From contig PLSH01000445.1 of assembly GCA_003165095.1 (NCBI GenBank), positions 2,964 to 8,943 of the forward strand: DNA of 5,980 nt, read 5' to 3'. Position 1 is the stretch's first letter. The number at the start of each line of letters is the position of its first letter. The position numbers and the translations under genes were made by a program. The notes under the pieces are model-generated. The model had not been told where the DNA came from, made no database searches, and was given only the letters and a program-made list of their open reading frames with translations. Below, in pieces: positions 1 through 4,757 of the stretch. This stretch comes from Acidobacteriaceae bacterium. GTDB lineage: Bacteria; Acidobacteriota; Terriglobia; Terriglobales; Acidobacteriaceae.

Positions 1-5
1 GCCAT
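1..5 (-). CDS. Start of an unidentified gene running off the left edge (partial)
   Basis: Only an ATG (complement of 3-5) and two bases of the second codon (GC, so Ala, Gly or another GCN codon only if in frame) are inside the window. The reason for calling a gene is the perfect AAGGAG Shine-Dalgarno four bases upstream, in the 109-bp gap behind the GH5 gene and on the same strand. Nothing can be said about the product. It could be the next gene of a GH5 transcript or a separate unit. Confidence 0.5.
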
Positions 6-9
6 AATT

Positions 10-15
10 CTCCTT
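10..15 (-). promoter_or_regulatory. Shine-Dalgarno of the left-edge gene
   Basis: Read on the minus strand this is AAGGAG followed by AATT and then ATG. It is the strongest ribosome binding site in the window and the main support for a gene starting at position 5. The four-base spacing is slightly short. Confidence 0.5.
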
Positions 16-114
16 CGCCGGTCCACTTGGCGTCATGCTGTCACAGGGTTCCCCCTAATACGATGCCAAAACCGGCGCAAAAGATGGTAGCTCACGAGAT
101 CCTCGACCTCGCCC

Positions 115-1296
115 CTACTTCCCCGACCCCGTTTCGAGCGGCGCCGGATCCTTATGCATCGCATCGGAGAAAAACTTCCCCTGGTCGGTCAATTCAAACG
201 TGTCCCAGGAAGTAATCATGGTCGGACCCCATTGCGGGTCGAAGCACCACACAATCCAGCCGATGCCCTTCGATTCCAAATACTTCGTAATCTCCGCGCC
301 GTACTCCAGGCCCTCGTTCTTCGGGCCGTAGCGCGTGCTGAATCCAATCTCGGTTGCAATCATCGGGTAAGTCGCGGCGGCAAATCCAAAGTCCTCTTCC
401 CACTTCGGCGGCCACGGCTGCGGCCTCTTGTTGGGGTAGGGATGCGTCACGTATCCGATGTTCTCCGCCCGTATGGGGCTGATGCGCAGCGGAGTCAGGT
501 CATACGCCCAGTCGAGCCCGGCAACCAGCGGAATGGTGTCCTTGTCGTAAGCGCGGATCAGCGAAATCATGTCCTCGTTGATCTCCCGCCACTGTTCCCA
601 GGTCATGGTTCCAAGCCGCCCGCGAAACAGCGTCGGCTCGTTAAACAGCTCGAAGAACGCCACGGTGTGGTTTCCGTTGTAGTGCGCGGCCATCGTGCGC
701 CAGAAGTTCATTGTCTCCGTCAGGCTGGTCTCATACATCGGGTCCTGAAACAGGCCTGCGTGCAGATTGCCGATCGAGTGCCAGTCGATGTCGACATACA
801 TGCCCAGGTCGGTCGACCACTGCACAGCCTGGTCCAGCAGCACCAGGTAATCCTTGGCTCCGCGCCCGCGCCACGCCGCCGGGTGAACGGGAATGCGAAC
901 CACCGTCGCGCCCGTATCCTTCACCTTGACGAAAAAGTCCTTGCTCCAGTGCCCCTGGCTCTCGATCTTGTCGGGATCGGCGATGTTCACCCCGCGAAAC
1001 AGCATCGGCTTTCCCGTGGGATCGACAAACCGATCTCCGCTCACCGAGATGAGAGGCAGCTTCTTTCCGTCCGGGCTGTTCAGTGGCCGCTGCAGATAGG
1101 CTCCGTGCCACCAATCCCCCAATTTTCCCGCTGCCGGCGGCGCCGCAGTTGTGGGAGCCCCCGTTTGTGCCGATACCGGCGTAACCGTAGTTGCTGGAGC
1201 CGCCGTTGGTGCGGTTGCGGGCGGCGTCGTTTGCGCATGTGCGCTCAAGACAAGAAAGATTGCGATGAATGCAAAAGCAAGACTGAATCGCTTCAT
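115..1296 (-). CDS. Secreted glycoside hydrolase family 5 (cellulase-like) enzyme
   Basis: This 393-residue protein is probably a secreted endo-acting beta-glycosidase on beta-1,4-glucan or mannan; the substrate cannot be fixed from sequence. Residues 1-21 form a signal peptide (MKRF, hydrophobic core, AHA cleavage site before Gln22). Residues 22-57 are a Thr/Ala/Pro-rich linker. The catalytic (beta/alpha)8 domain covers about 60-385. GH5 landmarks are Arg134 (VVRIP), His173 (DIDWH), Asn219-Glu220 in FNEP (Glu220 the acid/base), His285 and Tyr287 (HPYP), Glu316 in ATEIG (nucleophile) and Trp350 (IVWCF). All expected catalytic residues are present, so it should be active. The frame stays open upstream to a TTG at 1344, but the ATG at 1296 is preferred because GAGGGGAA lies about ten bases before it and the signal peptide begins there. 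No carbohydrate-binding module or dockerin is visible. The family call is firm; the subfamily is unknown. Confidence 0.9.
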   Translation of the reverse strand: MKRFSLAFAFIAIFLVLSAHAQTTPPATAPTAAPATTVTPVSAQTGAPTTAAPPAAGKLGDWWHGAYLQRPLNSPDGKKLPLISVSGDRFVDPTGKPMLFRGVNIADPDKIESQGHWSKDFFVKVKDTGATVVRIPVHPAAWRGRGAKDYLVLLDQAVQWSTDLGMYVDIDWHSIGNLHAGLFQDPMYETSLTETMNFWRTMAAHYNGNHTVAFFELFNEPTLFRGRLGTMTWEQWREINEDMISLIRAYDKDTIPLVAGLDWAYDLTPLRISPIRAENIGYVTHPYPNKRPQPWPPKWEEDFGFAAATYPMIATEIGFSTRYGPKNEGLEYGAEITKYLESKGIGWIVWCFDPQWGPTMITSWDTFELTDQGKFFSDAMHKDPAPLETGSGK

Positions 1297-1371
1297 GGTG
1301 TCAGTTCCCCTCAGGCAAATTTTGCTAATTGCGGACCGATGCAATCCGTGGAAGCATTGGCGAGTCGTCTA

Positions 1372-1401
1372 ATCCTATCCAAGGGCAAGAACCCTTGTCG
1401 A
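1372..1401 (-). promoter_or_regulatory. Putative GH5 promoter with a dyad in its spacer
   Basis: On the minus strand TCGACA (complement of 1396-1401, five of six matches to TTGACA) is followed after 18 bases by TAGGAT (complement of 1372-1377, four of six matches to TATAAT). A perfect 6-bp inverted repeat, CAAGGG-N6-CCCTTG at 1380-1397, fills the spacer and overlaps the -35, which is where a repressor operator could sit. Transcription would start about 70 bases before the GH5 ATG. Promoter consensus in Acidobacteriota is assumed to resemble the sigma-70 type, so this is a candidate only. Confidence 0.4.
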
Positions 1402-1445
1402 TCTGACGCCCCGCAATCCTCGCCCTGAGAGTGAAAAATACACAG

Positions 1446-1491
1446 AAAAAGGGTGTCCCATTTCCGGATTCCTGGACTTGGGATTCACCCT
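1446..1491 (-). terminator. Rho-independent terminator downstream of the DUF5818-like gene
   Basis: Read on the minus strand, AGGGTG pairs with CACCCT (6 bp). After a two-base bulge TCCC pairs with GGGA, and an inner TCC pairs with GGA around an 8-base loop. The outer arm is followed directly by four more T residues (1449-1446). It begins 117 bases after the stop codon at 1608 and lies before the GH5 promoter candidate, so it should separate the two transcripts. The opposite strand has a weaker pyrimidine-rich tail and may terminate poorly. Confidence 0.6.
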
Positions 1492-1607
1492 TCTCTTTGC
1501 AACGATTTCATGGCTGATTCTGGATGCGCGGCAAGTTTACGCCTGACGGCGCAGCAGCATCCACAACGCCCAAAGACAAATCTCGCTCAGTCAGCCGTCA
1601 AGCCCGT

Positions 1608-1943
1608 TCACACCATCAGCGGCTCGATCCGCTCCACGTGGATCAGCTTCGCATCCGTGTCCAGCTTCCCGGTCACCTTCACCGTTTTGCCCTCAAACGG
1701 CTGCACATGCTGGGGATCGTCGAGGCGGTAAATCTGGCCCGAAGACTCGCGCAGCAAAAACTGCTCCCCGTTCCGCATCACGGTTCCACAATAAACTGCG
1801 CTTTGAGACTGGCTTTGTTGCGCCTGCACCGGCGTCGCTCCTGTGCCTGCCCCGATGAAGGGACCGCCCCACGCCAGCGCGCCCAAAAATACTAGCGCGC
1901 TCAGGCAAATGCCGAAAATTATATCGCGCTTGATGGAATGCAT
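1608..1943 (-). CDS. Small secreted DUF5818-like protein
   Basis: This is a 111-residue exported protein of unknown function. Residues 1-41 form a signal peptide or N-terminal membrane anchor: MHSIKRD, a hydrophobic stretch at 8-30, and VQA before Gln42. The mature part has a short Gln/Ser-rich stretch (42-48) and a compact beta-rich domain (50-108). In it, YCGTVMRNGEQFLLRESSG, a YRLDD segment and a GKTVKVTGKLD segment resemble the small OB-fold-like module of the DUF5818 family, which I recall mostly from Acidobacteriota; this assignment is from memory. The ATG at 1943 is chosen because GAGGG lies eight bases upstream. A TTG start at 1958 would place that Shine-Dalgarno inside the coding sequence. 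It is monocistronic by context, with dyads upstream and a terminator downstream. A single Cys (52) remains in the mature protein. Confidence 0.75.
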   Translation of the reverse strand: MHSIKRDIIFGICLSALVFLGALAWGGPFIGAGTGATPVQAQQSQSQSAVYCGTVMRNGEQFLLRESSGQIYRLDDPQHVQPFEGKTVKVTGKLDTDAKLIHVERIEPLMV

Positions 1944-1994
1944 AAGTAAATCCCTCAACTCTCTTCTTTTCTCGACGTTCCTGTTGAGATGGCG

Positions 1995-2008
1995 CCTTCA
2001 CTTGAAGG
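1995..2008. promoter_or_regulatory. Palindrome upstream of the DUF5818-like gene, possible operator
   Basis: CCTTCA-CT-TGAAGG is a perfect 6+6 bp inverted repeat with a two-base centre. It lies 52 bases upstream of the DUF5818-like ATG. The short centre fits a dimeric DNA-binding protein better than an RNA hairpin. No regulator is known from this window. Confidence 0.35.
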
Positions 2009-2018
2009 GTTGCCGGCT

Positions 2019-2045
2019 GGAGCGAATTAGATTTGCTCCTGTCAA
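2019..2045 (-). promoter_or_regulatory. 21-bp dyad next to a TTGACA hexamer, upstream of the DUF5818-like gene
   Basis: At 2019-2039 two 9-base arms match around a three-base centre. The outer five bases are GGAGC/GCTCC and the inner three AAT/ATT, with one non-Watson-Crick position between them. Directly beside it, on the minus strand, TTGACA (complement of 2040-2045) matches a sigma-70 -35 box perfectly. However, no acceptable -10 box lies 16-18 bases further on, where CTCCAG is found. I read this as a possible operator within a poor or activator-dependent promoter; it may instead be an RNA hairpin. Confidence 0.35.
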
Positions 2046-2062
2046 CACAGACGAAATACCAG

Positions 2063-2086
2063 AAAAAACGTGCATGAAAAATGCGT
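2063..2086 (-). terminator. Weak candidate terminator downstream of the M23 gene
   Basis: On the minus strand GCAT and ATGC form a 4-bp stem around TTTTC, followed after ACG by six T residues (2068-2063). It lies about 100 bases past the M23 stop codon. The T tract is good but the stem is short and AT-rich, so termination here is doubtful. Confidence 0.25.
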
Positions 2087-2183
2087 AAATGCTGCCTTCG
2101 CTTGGTTTCGATTCCCGGATAACAGAGAAACATTCGCGGCAATCTTCGTTTCACGCGGCCGGCAGCCAAATGGCAATCGACCT

Positions 2184-3047
2184 TTATGGCGTCACATGGT
2201 TCACGGACGGGATCCTGGCCGGTTCCTCAAGCACGAATTTGGGGTTGATGCGGGCGTCATGCCAGCGGACGCCAAACCACAAGTGTGGTCCCGTGGCGCG
2301 GCCCGTCGCTCCTTCGCGGCCGAGTGTCTCGCCCTTCCTCACTTCCTGGCCGGCCTGGACTTTGATCTCGGAGAGGTGGAAGTACATGCTGATCAGGCCG
2401 TCGCCGTGGTCGATAAACACGGCGTTGCCCTCGAAGAACATTTCCTTGGCGAAGACTACCGTGCCGGGGGCAACGGCCAGGATGGCTGAGCCCACCGGCG
2501 AATCGTAGTCGGACCCCATGTGAGCCTGCTCCGCCAGTTTGCCGTTGTAAACCCGCTTGACACCGAACGACTTGCCCACAGGCAGTGGCCGCACCGGTGG
2601 CCCAAGAGGCAGCGTAAACTTCGCCGGCCCCTCTTTGCGCGCCCAGATCCTGGCCAGCGCAGCCTGGTCCACCGCGTCGCGCCTGAGGTCCTCCCGCGAG
2701 GGGTTGGCCTGCGGAATGTCGGGGAGCGTGACCTCCTCGGTGCCGTAATCGTTGGGCTCGACAGAGATGTGGGCAAATTGCTTTGGGCCGGAGCCCAGCA
2801 GCGCAATGACGATCGGACCCGGCTTATCCAACAAGTCGATTGGGTAATAGCAGGCTCCCTGCAACGCGGCCCAGGAGCGGCCTCTCATGGTGCAGCGCTC
2901 GGTGCCCGGCGCTACCCAGCGGACCAGCGTGCCGGGATTCGCTGAGATTGTGGCCTCATGACTTTGTGCCGTGGAGAGCGGAGACGGAATAAAGCAGACC
3001 AGTGCCAACAACCCAGGAATGATGCCACGGAGATCTATGATTTTCAT
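2184..3047 (-). CDS. Secreted M23 (LytM-like) metallopeptidase-family protein with an altered zinc motif
   Basis: This 287-residue protein should act on, or bind, peptidoglycan cross-links in the periplasm. Residues 1-27 are a signal peptide (cleavage near STA/Gln28). Residues 35-115 form a poorly characterised N-terminal beta domain with a Cys52/Cys66 pair that could form a disulfide. A linker with a charged helix (116-140) leads to the M23 domain (about 145-272). Conserved points are His176 and Asp180 (HMGSDYDSP, the HxxxD zinc half-site), NAVFIDHGDG at 208-217, His224 (MYFHLS) and His255 (TGPHL). In active LytM-type enzymes the last motif is HxH and its second His is a zinc ligand. Here it reads HLW, with Trp257. 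The protein may therefore be inactive, perhaps a regulator or binder like EnvC and NlpD, or use another ligand such as nearby His263. The ATG at 3047 follows AAGGGGGG at good spacing. It lies 248 bp behind obg on the same strand. Confidence 0.88.
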   Translation of the reverse strand: MKIIDLRGIIPGLLALVCFIPSPLSTAQSHEATISANPGTLVRWVAPGTERCTMRGRSWAALQGACYYPIDLLDKPGPIVIALLGSGPKQFAHISVEPNDYGTEEVTLPDIPQANPSREDLRRDAVDQAALARIWARKEGPAKFTLPLGPPVRPLPVGKSFGVKRVYNGKLAEQAHMGSDYDSPVGSAILAVAPGTVVFAKEMFFEGNAVFIDHGDGLISMYFHLSEIKVQAGQEVRKGETLGREGATGRATGPHLWFGVRWHDARINPKFVLEEPARIPSVNHVTP

Positions 3048-3107
3048 GATTTCCCCCCTTCAGAGAGAGCGCGAAGCTTGACCCGCATGGCGCGCCAATC
3101 GACCAAG

Positions 3108-3133
3108 CCTGGATCTCGATCTTCGAGTCCAGG
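3108..3133. repeat. Hairpin in the 5' region of the M23 gene
   Basis: CCTGGA (3108-3113) pairs with TCCAGG (3128-3133), and CTCGA (3115-3119) pairs with TCGAG (3123-3127), around the loop TCT. That gives 11 base pairs with one bulged T. It lies about 60 bases before the M23 start, in the obg-M23 gap. There is no T tract on either side, so it is not a standard intrinsic terminator. An untranslated-leader structure, a processing site or an mRNA 3'-end stabiliser for obg are all possible. Confidence 0.5.
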
Positions 3134-3295
3134 GTGGCTGCACGTATGCGCGCACAGAGAATCGGGTCCGCTCAAAAAAGCTATCGGGTCAGGGGTTGGG
3201 CCTTCTGTTCAAAAAGACACAGGGGTCTGATCGAAAGGGAACGTACGTTGCTGGATTCACGGCTGATGCGCCGGCTTGCGACGGCCAGCTCTGCG

Positions 3296-4381
3296 CTACT
3301 TCTCGTCCTCTATGGGCCGCAGCCGCCGCGCGAGCGCCCATTTAAGCTCTTCGATGCCTTGGCCGGTTACAGCGGAGATGGCGTGGAACTCTAACTTCTT
3401 TCGCTTGATGTGGGCCGCTAACTTCTTGAGCTTGTCCGGGTTGGCGCTGTCGATCTTGGTGGCGCAGACGATCATGGCTTTGTGGGCCAGGGGGTGGTTC
3501 GGCTTGTCAGGCTTGCCGGCGTCGTCGGAGAAGGGGTCGGACCCGTTGTCGACGGCGCTGCTGGTAAAGCTGGCCAGCTCCTGGTTGATCACCTTGAAAT
3601 CCTCCACCGGGTCGGGCCGCCCCGATGCGTCCGACACATCCACCAGGTGAACCAGCAGCCGCGTGCGCTCAATGTGGCGCAGAAACTGGACGCCCAGACC
3701 CGAGCCCAGGTGCGCGCCCTCGATGAGGCCGGGCATATCGGCAACCACAAACGATTCCTGGTCCGGCTCCTCGCCTACCGTCACCACGCCCAGGTTCGGC
3801 TCCAGCGTCGTGAACGGGTAATCCGCAATCTTGGGCCTGGCCGCCGAGATGCGCGAAATCAGCGTCGACTTGCCCGCATTGGGATAGCCCACCAGACCCA
3901 CATCCGCCAGCAGCTTCAGCTCCAGCCGGTAGTTGCGCTCCTCGCCCGCCCGGCCCAGTTCGTGCTCGCGCGGAGCCTGGTGTGTGCTGGTCGCAAAATG
4001 CTGGTTGCCGCGCCCGCCGCGCCCGCCCTTGGCAATCACCAGTTCCTCGTCCGGCTCCTGGAAATCGTGCACCAGCTCGCCCGTCTCCTGGTCGTAAAGC
4101 GCCGTGCCCACCGGAACCTGCAGCGTGATCGAACGCCCATCGAGCCCGGTGCAGTTCGAGCCCATGCCGTGTTCGCCGCGCTGCGCCTTGTGCTCCGGGT
4201 TGTAGCGGAAGTGAATCAGCGTGTTGTGCCGCTGCGACGACTTCATCACCACGTCGCCGCCCCGCCCGCCGTCGCCGCCCGAGGGCCCGCCGCGGGGCAC
4301 AAACTTCTCCCGCCGGAACGCCATGCAGCCGTTCCCGCCGTCGCCGGCCTTCACCCGAATTCTTGCTTCATCGATGAACAT
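3296..4381 (-). CDS. obg: GTPase Obg (CgtA/ObgE)
   Basis: This 361-residue cytoplasmic GTPase binds the large ribosomal subunit and acts in ribosome assembly and stress or growth control. The Gly-rich Obg fold spans residues 1-158: GDGGNG at 13-18, [14 protein letters not shown] at 31-44 and GGRGGRGN at 119-126. The G domain follows, with the P-loop GYPNAGKST at 165-173, switch I TTLEPNLG at 191-198, DMPG at 215-218, a G4 motif TKID at 308-311 (usually NKxD) and SAVTG at 336-340. There is no C-terminal OCT domain, which many bacteria also lack. About 25 residues (273-297, Ser/Asp/Lys/Pro-rich) are inserted before the G4 strand relative to B. subtilis Obg as I remember it. The start matches the conserved MFIDEARI N-terminus. 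The ribosome site is weak (GGA six bases upstream) and is immediately preceded by a heptamer tandem repeat. The gene is divergent from the TonB-dependent receptor gene. Confidence 0.97.
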   Translation of the reverse strand: MFIDEARIRVKAGDGGNGCMAFRREKFVPRGGPSGGDGGRGGDVVMKSSQRHNTLIHFRYNPEHKAQRGEHGMGSNCTGLDGRSITLQVPVGTALYDQETGELVHDFQEPDEELVIAKGGRGGRGNQHFATSTHQAPREHELGRAGEERNYRLELKLLADVGLVGYPNAGKSTLISRISAARPKIADYPFTTLEPNLGVVTVGEEPDQESFVVADMPGLIEGAHLGSGLGVQFLRHIERTRLLVHLVDVSDASGRPDPVEDFKVINQELASFTSSAVDNGSDPFSDDAGKPDKPNHPLAHKAMIVCATKIDSANPDKLKKLAAHIKRKKLEFHAISAVTGQGIEELKWALARRLRPIEDEK

Positions 4382-4389
4382 ATTTTTCC

Positions 4390-4421
4390 AGTGGTCAGTG
4401 GTCAGTGGTCAGTGGTCAGTG
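4390..4421. repeat. Heptamer tandem repeat AGTGGTC, about 4.6 copies
   Basis: Four perfect copies of AGTGGTC run from 4390 to 4417, followed by AGTG; the next base breaks the pattern. The array ends nine bases from the obg start codon, so it forms part of the obg 5' leader or promoter. The unit length is not a multiple of three. It is a short satellite-type repeat, not a CRISPR array, because there are no spacers. Confidence 0.95.
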
Positions 4422-4513
4422 ATCGAAGCCTCTCCGGCACTCCCAGATCCGTAGTGCCGTCTTTCCAGTTTATCGGACTGTGCCACCCTGGCTTCGAATC
4501 CCCGCGCCAACCC

Positions 4514-4543
4514 CCGATTTCTTAACTATTTCTCAGAAATCGG
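4514..4543. repeat. 9-bp inverted repeat in the divergent promoter region
   Basis: CCGATTTCT (4514-4522) and AGAAATCGG (4535-4543) are perfect complements around a 12-base AT-rich loop. There is no T tract on either side, so a terminator is unlikely. The arms contain the octamer GAAATCGG, which recurs twice near the receptor start, pointing to a protein-binding site. Confidence 0.6.
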
Positions 4544-4723
4544 CTGCTGTGTGACGCAGATTACGCATATCCGTCGCGCCGCAGCATAGAATCGTCTCCT
4601 AATTTCATTTTGGATCATCGCGGAAGTGTGCGGCGGACAAAGCCCGCCTTGCCCTTCAGTTCCATCCAGGACCCGCCGTCAGAGCGGGCCGGCAATGTTT
4701 TGCGTATTCTCCCTGGTTTTGCT

Positions 4724-4757
4724 CGGAAATCGGAATTGCCCGGAAATCGGTATTGAG
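4724..4757 (+). repeat. 17-bp tandem duplication abutting the receptor start codon
   Basis: Bases 4724-4740 and 4741-4757 match at 14 of 17 positions. Both begin CGGAAATCGG and share ATTG; they differ at unit positions 11, 16 and 17. The second copy ends exactly at the ATG at 4758. The duplication therefore occupies the place where a Shine-Dalgarno should be, and only a weak GAG is seen there. Confidence 0.85.

Larger units (their letters stand above)
1297..1607. other. 311-bp intergenic region between the GH5 and DUF5818-like genes
   Basis: No gene is supported here. From the GH5 side it contains the GH5 ribosome binding site (complement of 1305-1312), a promoter-like element with a dyad (1372-1401), and a terminator hairpin (1446-1491) that should end transcription from the DUF5818-like gene. 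The roughly 115 bases from 1492 to 1607 show nothing I can identify. Together these elements suggest that GH5 is transcribed from its own promoter. Confidence 0.6.
4382..4757. other. 376-bp divergent intergenic region between obg and the receptor gene
   Basis: No gene is supported here. It holds the heptamer repeat (4390-4421), a 9-bp inverted repeat (4514-4543), two small GC-rich hairpins (4632-4648 and 4672-4688, each 5 bp with a 7-base loop) and a 17-bp tandem duplication (4724-4757). Promoters for both genes must lie here but none is convincing. The best -10-like hexamers are TAGAAT (4587-4592, plus strand), which lacks a -35, and GATAAA (complement of 4469-4474, minus strand), with a poor TTCGAA 18 bases upstream. 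Confidence 0.6.

Noticed and set aside
154..1428. Long plus-strand open frame (424 codons) antisense to the GH5 gene
   Set aside because: Its translation is Arg/His-rich with no recognisable motif, and it lies opposite a clearly conserved enzyme. It is a shadow frame caused by high GC.
1451..1546. Plus-strand frame encoding a hydrophobic stretch (FTLLFATISWLILDA)
   Set aside because: It has no ATG or ribosome site and overlaps the terminator hairpin. It is too short to support as a gene or a gene remnant.
3088..3097. 10-bp palindrome TGGCGCGCCA
   Set aside because: GC-rich restriction-site-like palindromes are common in such DNA, and no second copy or promoter context supports a function.
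3211..3228. Possible obg terminator (AGAC/GTCT stem followed by TTTTT on the minus strand)
   Set aside because: The stem is only 4 bp around a 6-base loop, too weak to call despite the good T tract about 70 bases past the obg stop.
3240..3249. 10-bp palindrome AACGTACGTT
   Set aside because: It is isolated, not paired with another copy, and placed just after the obg stop codon. A chance palindrome is the simplest reading.
4390..4421. Heptamer array considered as a CRISPR
   Set aside because: The units are contiguous 7-mers with no spacers, and no cas gene is present.
4488..4513. TTCGAATCC segment resembling a tRNA T-loop and 3' end
   Set aside because: The flanking bases do not form a T stem, and no anticodon arm or acceptor stem is found upstream. 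It is a chance match.
3482..4525. Long plus-strand open frame (347 codons) antisense to obg
   Set aside because: It mirrors Obg codon by codon and runs through the heptamer repeat ([10 protein letters not shown]). It has no domain and no ribosome site.
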